A stretch of DNA of 5,947 bases, taken from an uncultured Lachnospiraceae bacterium (GTDB taxonomy: Bacteria > Bacillota > Clostridia > Lachnospirales > Lachnospiraceae). This document shows, piece after piece, positions 1 through 5,935 of this stretch (position 1 is its first letter; each line of letters opens with the position of its first letter). Location of the stretch: NCBI GenBank assembly GCA_905199445.1, contig CAJKGK010000047.1, positions 1-5,947 of the forward strand. The letters are read 5' to 3'. The notes below the pieces were generated by a model. It was not told the DNA's origin, did no database searches, and saw only the letters and a program-made list of their open reading frames with translations. The translations under genes and the position numbers were made by a program.

Positions 1-1424
1 ACATGGGGTCCGATCACATAGACGGAACTTGCATCGGATGGAGCTACATTATTAAAGAATAAATAATTGCCGATATTATTTTCTCCGGCAATCGCAGCCT
101 GAGCCGCCTGAATAGCCGATGCACTCGGGCCATTCGCCAACGCCCGATCAAGGCTTCCGTTATAAACCGGTCCGAACTGATTTGCCTCATAAATAACCTC
201 GGTAATCGTATTAGGGAAGTACGGGCTTCTGACACGATTCATAACAACATTGGCCACACCCAGCTGTCCTTCATAAGACTGAGCACCTGCTTCACAATAT
301 ACAAGCGCTGCCAGCAGATACGCTTCATCACTGCCAACAGACGGTGCAGACACGTCCGTATCCGGCGCTGAAGTTTCAGGCGCCTCGGTCTCAGGTGCAG
401 GCGTTTCCGGTACAATCGGCTCAGCTGTCTCAGGTGCAGCTGTCTCAGGTGCCTGCGTCTGTCCATTCAGGGATTCATCTGACTCCGGATTTTTGGAATC
501 TGTGGCAAGACCATTTTCATTGTCTGTCTGTTTGTGATCAGCAGTCAACGTCTCTTTTTTCAAGGCAGCTTCCTGTTCTTCTTCCATAGAAACCGCTTCC
601 TCCAGTTGGATTGTCATTTCCACACAATCCCCGAAAACATAGCCATAATAGCCGCTTCCGATATAAATACGATACCAGCTGTTGCCTTGCGCATCCTCAA
701 TCGGAGTCTGAAGCGCTTCATATAATTGATTTGCCTCTACTTCTTTTTTATCATCGGTCTCTTCTGCCAGGACTGTGCCCTGTACAGAATTTATCTCTTC
801 TGTCTCTGTTAAGTTGATCTCTTCTGTTGTAGAATTTGATTCATCTTCTGCCGCATCTGTTCTGACTACGGTCTGTGTCTCGGAATCATATTCATAATCT
901 TCCGGAACAATCCGATAGGTTTCATCTTTTTTACCGGACTCAATGACTTCAGAAACAAAGTTAGGGCCGCTGCGGATGTTCAACTCATCGACAGTGACTT
1001 TAATCATATATATTCCGTTTTTCCGGGCAAGCTGCTTTGCATCTTCACCCACTGCAACGTCTTTTGTCGGAACATATCCTGTCACATCCCCAGAGAGAAT
1101 CTTTGTCCATTCATCATCCTGTTCGATGATCTCGCCATAAGATACCGGATACAGTTTCCCTACAATTTCGCTGTCACTGTCTGCATTTTCATAAACAGCC
1201 AGATACGGTTCGTAATTGCTGACAACCATATTCTCATAAGGATCTTCCACCAGCTCATCTGCAGAATCCATTACCATATTTACAAGATTTGTGTCGTGAT
1301 CAAACTGTAATGGGTCCGTCTCCTCTGCAAATGATGAAAATCCAGATGCACCGACACACACGGTTAAAGCCATTACCGATGTCATACCTTTTGCGAGAAT
1401 CTTCTTGAGAGTAGTGCCTACCAT
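1..1424 (-). CDS. Secreted cell-wall hydrolase with SH3b-like regions and SleB/CwlJ-type catalytic domain (3' end cut by window)
   Basis: This is an open frame of 474 complete codons running off the left edge. Start: ATG at 1424 with AGAGGTGA at 1436-1429, four bases upstream. Residues 1-33 form a Sec signal peptide: K7, K8 and K12, a hydrophobic core at about 14-27, and likely cleavage after S-F-A (31-33). Residues about 68-125 are SH3b-like (WTKI near 106, GYVP near 116). A second SH3b begins at about 139 (ELNIRSGP, 147-154) and resumes at about 234-269 (SWYRIYIG, GYYGYVFGD), with an acidic insertion between. A Pro/Glu/Thr linker spans about 325-361. From about 366 the Hydrolase_2 fold follows: LVYCEAG with E378 as probable catalytic Glu, then YEGQLGVANVVMNRV, QFGPVYNG and NYLFFNN. 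The family cleaves peptidoglycan as a lytic transglycosylase or similar enzyme; SH3b probably binds wall. The final visible residues (IGPH) resemble the usual family ending, so little is probably missing. SleB-like spore germination and vegetative wall remodelling are both possible; the strong sigma-A-like promoter favours the latter. Family confidence is high, exact role uncertain. Confidence 0.93.
   Translation of the reverse strand, partial: MVGTTLKKILAKGMTSVMALTVCVGASGFSSFAEETDPLQFDHDTNLVNMVMDSADELVEDPYENMVVSNYEPYLAVYENADSDSEIVGKLYPVSYGEIIEQDDEWTKILSGDVTGYVPTKDVAVGEDAKQLARKNGIYMIKVTVDELNIRSGPNFVSEVIESGKKDETYRIVPEDYEYDSETQTVVRTDAAEDESNSTTEEINLTETEEINSVQGTVLAEETDDKKEVEANQLYEALQTPIEDAQGNSWYRIYIGSGYYGYVFGDCVEMTIQLEEAVSMEEEQEAALKKETLTADHKQTDNENGLATDSKNPESDESLNGQTQAPETAAPETAEPIVPETPAPETEAPETSAPDTDVSAPSVGSDEAYLLAALVYCEAGAQSYEGQLGVANVVMNRVRSPYFPNTITEVIYEANQFGPVYNGSLDRALANGPSASAIQAAQAAIAGENNIGNYLFFNNVAPSDASSVYVIGPH
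422..451. repeat. 15-base perfect tandem duplication in the hydrolase linker
   Basis: Two identical adjacent copies of CAGCTGTCTCAGGTG lie at 422-436 and 437-451. On the coding (minus) strand they give the consecutive Ala-Pro-Glu-Thr-Ala units near residues 325-334 of the wall hydrolase. The unit is a multiple of three, so gain or loss of a copy keeps the frame. Perfect identity suggests a recent slippage event. The neighbouring PET units (residues 339-356) are diverged versions of the same motif. Confidence 0.9.
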
Positions 1425-1509
1425 AAGTTCACCTCTTTTTTATATTTGATAATACTTTGCAACAATTTAATGAGTTATTAAAATTATTACATACATATTA
1501 CGTTCACAT

Positions 1510-1538
1510 ATTGTATCAAAAAAACATATAATTGTCAA
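1510..1538 (-). promoter_or_regulatory. Near-consensus sigma-A promoter of the wall hydrolase gene
   Basis: On the minus strand, TTGACA (1538-1533) is followed by a 17-base spacer (1532-1516) and TACAAT (1515-1510). The -35 matches the consensus fully and the -10 in five of six positions, and the spacing is optimal. Transcription would start near 1503, giving an untranslated leader of about 80 bases before the ATG at 1424. This leader is AT-rich and has only an imperfect hairpin (around 1467-1490), so no recognised riboswitch is seen. The promoter implies that the hydrolase is transcribed on its own and expressed in growing cells. Confidence 0.82.
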
Positions 1539-1836
1539 ATATAATATTTCTCCCCCACATCAGTCGACATTTTCCCGTATTTTTTCGTCTATTTTTGCAA
1601 AATATCCCACTAAACCCACCACTTTTAATACTTTTGTAATATTTCCGCCATCAAAGTTGCTTTTTCGGAATCTGCACGGCAAATAAGGGCCTGTTTATTT
1701 TCTACAAAATATTACACAGTTATTACGTCATTTTCACAAGAAAAAAGAAGAATTATAGAAAATCAAGAGGAAAATTATCAAGAATTATTAAGAAAAAATT
1801 GTGACCTATCCAATGAACTTTTAACCGAATACAATC
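1539..1836. other. AT-rich intergenic stretch with no supported gene
   Basis: About 300 bases lie between the coaE terminator and the hydrolase promoter. The outer part (1730-1836) is very AT-rich, with many stops in all frames. The inner part (about 1560-1711) is less AT-rich and holds two short minus-strand open stretches without a credible start or ribosome binding site: 28 codons at 1628-1711, and an overlapping one in another frame ending with TGA at 1560-1562. GTGGG-type words recur on the minus strand (within about 1600-1620 and 1552-1558), and a TGTCGAC word lies at 1569-1563. I recognise no RNA family here. It may be regulatory DNA upstream of the hydrolase or a decayed gene. Confidence 0.5.
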
Positions 1837-1896
1837 AAAAATGAGACTTCAGGCAGCCTTAAACTTCATATTTAAGGCTGCCCAAGGCTCATTTTT
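1837..1896 (-). terminator. Strong intrinsic terminator after coaE (symmetrical, may act both ways)
   Basis: A perfect 12-base inverted repeat, GGCAGCCTTAAA (1852-1863) and TTTAAGGCTGCC (1871-1882), encloses a 7-base loop. Outside it, three further pairs (1847-1849 with 1884-1886) and a second perfect 9-base arm (AAAAATGAG at 1837-1845 with CTCATTTTT at 1888-1896) extend the stem. Read on the minus strand, the structure ends in CTCATTTTTGATTG and starts about 25 bases past the coaE stop, as expected for the end of the operon. A T run follows on the plus strand too, so it could also stop opposing transcription. Confidence 0.9.
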
Positions 1897-1920
1897 ACTT
1901 TAAACCATACACTATAGCCT

Positions 1921-2532
1921 TTATATTTTTTTGTAACTTTCAATCACATGTTTTAACTGCGCTTCTACTGCTGCCAATGTGGTGTTATTTTCAATCACTC
2001 TGTCACAGGCCGATCGAAAAGCATCCTCATCAAGCTGATTTTTTAAAACAGCGTCGATTTTTTCATCGGTATATCCTCGAGTTTCTTTCATACGCTGGCG
2101 CCGTATAGACTCTTTTGTGTATATATACCAAAATTCATCACACAAATCCCTGTAGCCGCCTTCAATGAGCAATGCTGCCTCCACCACGACAAAGGGATAG
2201 CCCTGCGCTTTTGCCTGGCAAATCAGACGTTCAATCTCCACCCGCACATCCGGATGGGTCATACTGTTAAGTTTTTCCAAAAGCTTAGGATCATGAAATA
2301 CAACGGATGCCAGTTTTTTTCGATCAATGGTTTGATCTTTACACAGAATATTTTCTCCAAAAAAGTCGACAATCTTGCAATAGCTGACCGCTCCGGGCGC
2401 GCACAATGCTCTGGATACATCATCCGCAAGAATCACAAAAGCCCCATAGTTTTCTTTCAGCAGTCTCAGTACCTCGGATTTGCCGCTTCCGGCTCCGCCT
2501 GTCACACCGATCACTTTAGTCGTTTTTTCCAT
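1921..2532 (-). CDS. coaE: Dephospho-CoA kinase
   Basis: This cytosolic enzyme phosphorylates the 3'-hydroxyl of the ribose of dephospho-CoA with ATP, the last step of coenzyme A synthesis. The 203-residue product has the normal family length and is complete. Visible motifs are a Walker A P-loop GGAGSGKS (residues 12-19), the ADD motif whose Asp (37/38) corresponds to the catalytic base region, HP at 93-94 (MTHPDVR), VVEAALLIEGG (117-126), the Arg-rich lid RRQRMKETRG (144-153), and the terminal DRVIENN (177-183) matching the family's D-x-V-I-x-N-N signature. The ATG at 2532 has GGCGGTGA (2548-2541) eight bases upstream. It follows polA by 21 bases with no promoter or terminator between, so it is read as the last gene of the polA operon, ending at the hairpin at 1896-1837. 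PolA-coaE linkage is common in Firmicutes (established knowledge). Nothing in the sequence suggests loss of function. Confidence 0.97.
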   Translation of the reverse strand: MEKTTKVIGVTGGAGSGKSEVLRLLKENYGAFVILADDVSRALCAPGAVSYCKIVDFFGENILCKDQTIDRKKLASVVFHDPKLLEKLNSMTHPDVRVEIERLICQAKAQGYPFVVVEAALLIEGGYRDLCDEFWYIYTKESIRRQRMKETRGYTDEKIDAVLKNQLDEDAFRSACDRVIENNTTLAAVEAQLKHVIESYKKI

Positions 2533-2553
2533 TTATAAATTCACCGCCATTGT

Positions 2554-5178
2554 TTATTTGGCTTCATACCAATTGGCACCGGTATGAATATCCACCTCAA
2601 GAGGCACAGAGAGCACTACTGCCCTCTCCATCTCCTCCTTCAAAATTTTCTTTACCGTGTCCACTTCATCCTTATGGGCCTCAATCAAAAGTTCATCATG
2701 AACCTGAAGAATCAGCCGAGACTTAAGCTTCATGGATTCCAGTTTATCTTTAACACGAATCATGGCAATCTTAATAATATCTGCCGCCGTTCCCTGAATC
2801 GGCGAATTCATGGCAATGCGCTCTCCAAAGGAACGCTGCATAAAATTGCTGGATGATAGTTCAGGCACTGGCCGGCGACGCATAAACATCGTCAGTGAAT
2901 AGCCTGTTTCTCTGGCCTTTGCAACCGCCTGATCCAAAAATTCCTTAACCCCAGGGTAAGTATGAAAATACTTTTCAATGTATTCGTTAGCTTCCTTACG
3001 GGTAATACTTAAATCCTGGCTCAGCCCAAAAGAACTGATCCCATAGACAATACCAAAATTCACAGCCTTTGCATTACGACGCTGCAGGTCAGTCACCTGA
3101 TCAAGCGGTGTATGAAAAACCTGCGATGCCGTTATCCGGTGAATATCCTGTGCCTCCTGATACGCCTGAATCAGCTGGGTATCTCCCGACATATGTGCCA
3201 GTACCCGAAGCTCAATCTGAGAATAGTCGGCATCTACAAAAACATATCCTTCCTCCGGCACAAACACCTTTCGAATCAGACGCCCCAGCTCCATACGAAT
3301 AGGAATATTCTGAAGGTTGGGTTCCGTACTGCTGATTCGGCCTGTTGCCGTAATTGTCTGGTTGAACTTTCCGTGAATTCTATGATCCTCTCTGATAAAA
3401 TTATCCAGCCCATCAGCATAGGTAGATTTAAGCTTTGTCAGCTGACGATACTCTAAAATTCTGTCAATGATAGGATCCTCTTTTTTAAGTTTCTCAAGAA
3501 CCTCTGCCGATGTGGAATAACCGGTTTTTGTTTTTTTACCAAAAGGAAGTCCCATCTTTTCAAAAAGAATCACACCCAGCTGTTTGGGAGAATTGATATT
3601 GAATTTTTCACCGGCCAAATCGTAAATTTCAGACTCCAATGTCTGAATTCTTCCCAACAGATGCTCACCATAATCCAAAAGTTCTGCCCGTTCCACACGT
3701 ATGCCATATTTTTCCATAGAATACAGAACAAAAACCAGGGGAAGCTCAATGGCTTTATACAACTGATCCATCTGCGTCTGAAGCAAAGCCTCTGCCAAAG
3801 GAGCCCTGGAAAGTCTTGCCACCCTGGCCTGATCACCAATATACCTAAAAAAAGCTGCCGGATCTTTTTCATAAAGTTCAAGATGCACCTGTTTTCCAAA
3901 AATATCTGCCTCTCCAGGCAAAGTCATCCCCAGATAGTCCCTGGCAATATCATCATACATATAAGTATCCTTCAGGGGGTTTAAAAGGTAAGCCGCAATA
4001 CCACTGTCAAAAACAGAATCTTTTGGATTCAGCTCAAATACCGGTAAATGTGCCTTGATGTCACAAAAGCACAGACAGTTCCCCTTATCTATCAGTTTTC
4101 TCAGCCAACCGTTATACATATCCAGATTAAAGCCTGAGCATACCGGAAAAAAGCTGCAGTCCTCTCCGGCATCTAAAACCAGGCCCTCCGGCGCCTGGCT
4201 GTGATAATAAACCCCCACGTCCCATCCTGCACAAATATTATCAACAAAATCTGCAGCTTCCTTTGGATCAGTCACCACACGGACTTGACACGTTTCCTTG
4301 GAAGCCGGACGGGCATCCGATGAAAAACGGGATAAAATATTTTTAAATTCCAGCCGTTTAAAAAGCGTATATGCCTCCGGGGTATACAGCGCCCCCAGCC
4401 GTGTCTGTTCTAACGCAACCTCTACCCCACAGTTTGTATCAATCGTGGCAAGCACCTTGCTAAGCTTTGCCTGTTCCCAAAACGTCACAAGGTTTTCCGA
4501 GGCTTTTTTAGGTTTAATCTCCCCTGCATGATCGTAGGCATTTTCAATATTTTTATACTGCACAATAATTTTCGCTGCAGTTTTTTCACCGATTCCCGGA
4601 ACACCAGGAATATTATCTGAGGCATCGCCCATCAGGGCTTTCATATCAATAAATTCTGACGGGGTCACCTGATATTGCTCCAAAACATCCGCAGCGTAAT
4701 AGTCCTCAATCTGCGTACCTGTCATTTTTGTTTTTGGAATACGGATTTTTATTCGCTGCGTGGCCAGCTGCAGAAGGTCCCGGTCACCGGAAATCACGGA
4801 AACTTCCATTCCGGCAGCTTCATACCTGCGGCTCATCGTCCCTAAAATATCATCGGCTTCATAGCCTTCCTTTTCCAGAGTACAAATCCCCATGGCAGCC
4901 AGCACTTCTTTCATTATCGGCACCTGCTCTCTAAGTTCATCCGGCATAGACTTACGGGTTCCCTTATAAGCATCAAACATCTTATGTCTGAAAGTAGGTG
5001 CACTCAAATCAAAAGCCACCGCCAGAAAATCCGGCTTTTCTTCATCCATAATTTTAAACATAATATTCAAAAACCCATACACCGCATTTGTATGAAGGCC
5101 TTCGGAATTGGTTAAATTGGGCACACCGTAAAAGGCACGATTTAAAATGCTGTGTCCATCAATCAGTACTGCTTTCAT
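2554..5178 (-). CDS. polA: DNA polymerase I (5' nuclease, degenerate proofreading domain, polymerase)
   Basis: This is a full-length 874-residue family A polymerase for Okazaki primer removal and repair synthesis. Residues 1-290 are the 5'-3' nuclease: D7 in VLIDGHS, D57, YKGTR (71-75), EADD (107-110), GDRD (131-134), GDASDNIPGVPGIGEKTA (184-201, helix-hairpin-helix). Residues about 295-470 occupy the 3'-5' exonuclease position but lack its metal ligands: the DxE motif is absent near 320, DIKAHL (373-378) replaces the NxxxD motif, and YIGDQ (446-450) replaces YxxxD. Proofreading is therefore probably absent, as in Bacillus-type Pol I. Residues about 475-874 are the polymerase: TGRISSTEPNLQNIPIR (612-628), motif A DADYSQIELR (649-658, catalytic D651), motif B with R700, K704, F708 and Y712, and motif C QVHDE (825-829, D828 and E829). 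F708 sits at the E. coli F762 position that favours discrimination against dideoxynucleotides. The start overlaps the upstream anti-sigma-like gene by 20 bases, suggesting translational coupling. Confidence 0.98.
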   Translation of the reverse strand: MKAVLIDGHSILNRAFYGVPNLTNSEGLHTNAVYGFLNIMFKIMDEEKPDFLAVAFDLSAPTFRHKMFDAYKGTRKSMPDELREQVPIMKEVLAAMGICTLEKEGYEADDILGTMSRRYEAAGMEVSVISGDRDLLQLATQRIKIRIPKTKMTGTQIEDYYAADVLEQYQVTPSEFIDMKALMGDASDNIPGVPGIGEKTAAKIIVQYKNIENAYDHAGEIKPKKASENLVTFWEQAKLSKVLATIDTNCGVEVALEQTRLGALYTPEAYTLFKRLEFKNILSRFSSDARPASKETCQVRVVTDPKEAADFVDNICAGWDVGVYYHSQAPEGLVLDAGEDCSFFPVCSGFNLDMYNGWLRKLIDKGNCLCFCDIKAHLPVFELNPKDSVFDSGIAAYLLNPLKDTYMYDDIARDYLGMTLPGEADIFGKQVHLELYEKDPAAFFRYIGDQARVARLSRAPLAEALLQTQMDQLYKAIELPLVFVLYSMEKYGIRVERAELLDYGEHLLGRIQTLESEIYDLAGEKFNINSPKQLGVILFEKMGLPFGKKTKTGYSTSAEVLEKLKKEDPIIDRILEYRQLTKLKSTYADGLDNFIREDHRIHGKFNQTITATGRISSTEPNLQNIPIRMELGRLIRKVFVPEEGYVFVDADYSQIELRVLAHMSGDTQLIQAYQEAQDIHRITASQVFHTPLDQVTDLQRRNAKAVNFGIVYGISSFGLSQDLSITRKEANEYIEKYFHTYPGVKEFLDQAVAKARETGYSLTMFMRRRPVPELSSSNFMQRSFGERIAMNSPIQGTAADIIKIAMIRVKDKLESMKLKSRLILQVHDELLIEAHKDEVDTVKKILKEEMERAVVLSVPLEVDIHTGANWYEAK

Positions 5179-5695
5179 CCGTTATCATATTTCCTTTCTT
5201 ATCAATATTTACCCGCTGCAGCGGCATCTCCACCGATTCAAACCAAATATTTCCGGTCACAGGCGGAACAGACCAGCCGATTTTTCCCAAAGGCACATCC
5301 GGTTCAAACCCCAGCGCCCTGATCACTTTCACCTGATATCTTGCGGTCAGGTCAGGATGACTGTAGGCTGAGTATCCCAGAAAAATCAATAAAGCCAGCA
5401 AGGCGGCTACAAAAATAAGACTTCCTGTTCTTAGTCTTACACTGCGCATATGTTTTTTATTCAGTTCTTCTTTTTTATAGGCAATATACTTCTTTAAATC
5501 ACCGTTAAAATCCACAATCGGATGATTTTCCTCATCCAGCTGTTTTACACCGACCATAACAATATAGTAGACCTCCAGCTCATCATAGCAGTCTGAACAT
5601 TGCTCCACATGTTCAATAAACCGTTCAGTCTGCTCATCATCCAGGCGGCCCTCAATAAACGGAACGATCATTGCCTGTGCTTCTTGACATTCCAT
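5159..5695 (-). CDS. Membrane-anchored zinc-finger (ZAS/zf-HC2) anti-sigma-like protein
   Basis: The product has 178 residues. Its N-terminus carries the ZAS zinc-binding signature: C3, then H29-x3-C33-x2-C36 (HVEQCSDC). This is the motif of anti-sigma factors that hold ECF sigma factors and of other zf-HC2 proteins. Residues about 53-90 form a charged linker with K/R just before the membrane (KKHMRSVRLR, 80-89). One transmembrane helix follows at about 91-108, and a 70-residue C-terminal part should lie outside (positive-inside topology). That part matches no domain I recognise. The ATG at 5695 has AGGAGA (5708-5703) seven bases upstream. It is the first gene of the operon and overlaps polA by 20 bases. 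No sigma factor gene is adjacent in the window, so it is either an orphan anti-sigma factor or a zf-HC2 protein with another job; partner and function are unknown. The zinc motif and topology are well supported; anti-sigma activity is inferred. Confidence 0.85.
   Translation of the reverse strand: MECQEAQAMIVPFIEGRLDDEQTERFIEHVEQCSDCYDELEVYYIVMVGVKQLDEENHPIVDFNGDLKKYIAYKKEELNKKHMRSVRLRTGSLIFVAALLALLIFLGYSAYSHPDLTARYQVKVIRALGFEPDVPLGKIGWSVPPVTGNIWFESVEMPLQRVNIDKKGNMITDESSTD
5191..5197 (-). promoter_or_regulatory. Ribosome binding site of polA, inside the upstream gene
   Basis: The minus strand has AAAGGAA (5197-5191) twelve bases before the polA ATG (5178-5176), slightly longer than usual spacing. 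It lies entirely within the last codons of the upstream anti-sigma-like gene, whose TGA stop falls 20 bases into polA. A nearer ATG at 5188 is in the upstream gene's frame and cannot start polA. The arrangement suggests that ribosomes finishing the first gene help start polA. Confidence 0.6.
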
Positions 5696-5752
5696 ATCCT
5701 GATCTCCTGTTTGCCATTAACAATCCGGCATTAGCTGCCATATATCAGACTT

Positions 5753-5781
5753 ATTATACACTATAACCTTCGATTAATAAA
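5753..5781 (-). promoter_or_regulatory. Probable promoter of the anti-sigma-like/polA/coaE operon
   Basis: A perfect -10 box, TATAAT (5758-5753 on the minus strand), lies about 58 bases upstream of the first ATG. A weak -35, TTTATT (5781-5776, three of six matches), sits 17 bases before it. Transcription would begin near 5746, with a leader of about 50 bases. The poor -35 suggests modest or activator-assisted expression. No better promoter was seen between here and the right edge, although transcription could also enter from outside the window. Confidence 0.55.
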
Positions 5782-5885
5782 GGATTTATTGAAAGCACAG
5801 GGCGTATGTATTAAAATAGATATCGTAATCACACAAATCAAAGACTAACTATTAAAAGTCAAGTCTAAAATGAAAGGTTTTTGAA

Positions 5886-5907
5886 TGAATTGCAGAAATG
5901 CAATTCA
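5886..5907. repeat. Perfect 9-base inverted repeat with 4-base loop
   Basis: TGAATTGCA (5886-5894) and TGCAATTCA (5899-5907) are exact reverse complements, separated by GAAA on the plus strand (a GNRA-type tetraloop if that strand is transcribed). There is no T run after the stem on either strand, so it does not look like a standard terminator. It lies about 105 bases upstream of the operon's -35 box, outside any gene. Confidence 0.7.
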
Positions 5908-5914
5908 GATATAA

Positions 5915-5935
5915 AAGAACTGAAAAATAGTTCTT
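5915..5935. repeat. 7-base inverted repeat near the right edge
   Basis: AAGAACT (5915-5921) and AGTTCTT (5929-5935) flank a 7-base loop. Read on the minus strand, the stem runs into TTTTATAT, so it could be a weak intrinsic terminator for a gene beyond the right edge; the stem is AT-rich and short. An overlapping palindrome, GTTCT-T-AGAAC (5930-5940), offers an alternative pairing and could instead be a protein-binding site. Confidence 0.4.

Noticed and set aside
239..466. 75-codon minus-strand open frame over the hydrolase
   Set aside because: It lies in another frame of the long hydrolase gene, is Arg/Leu-rich and has no ribosome binding site or domain.
344..1140. Several plus-strand open frames of 60-80 codons
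   Set aside because: They are antisense shadows of the wall hydrolase; no credible start signals or known motifs.
1715..1746. TTGTGA-17-TGTAAT as another minus-strand promoter
   Set aside because: Both boxes are weaker than the pair at 1538-1510, in very AT-rich DNA where such matches are expected by chance.
1425..1836. Riboswitch (for example cyclic-di-GMP type) in front of the hydrolase
   Set aside because: The leader downstream of the promoter is only about 80 AT-rich bases and lacks any conserved core I know; the longer upstream stretch is not in the predicted transcript.
2254..2538. 94-codon plus-strand open frame antisense to coaE
   Set aside because: It overlaps the whole 5' half of a well-supported coaE, has no ribosome binding site and a composition typical of antisense reading.
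3112..3456. 114-codon plus-strand open frame within polA
   Set aside because: It is opposite the conserved polymerase motifs, whose codon constraint explains the open frame; no domain seen.
3570..3899. 109-codon minus-strand frame inside polA
   Set aside because: It is an alternative frame of polA, Trp/Cys/Arg-rich and without a start signal.
5834..5862. TTGACT word as the -35 of a second upstream promoter
   Set aside because: At 16-19 bases spacing there is no acceptable -10 (GATTTG or similar).
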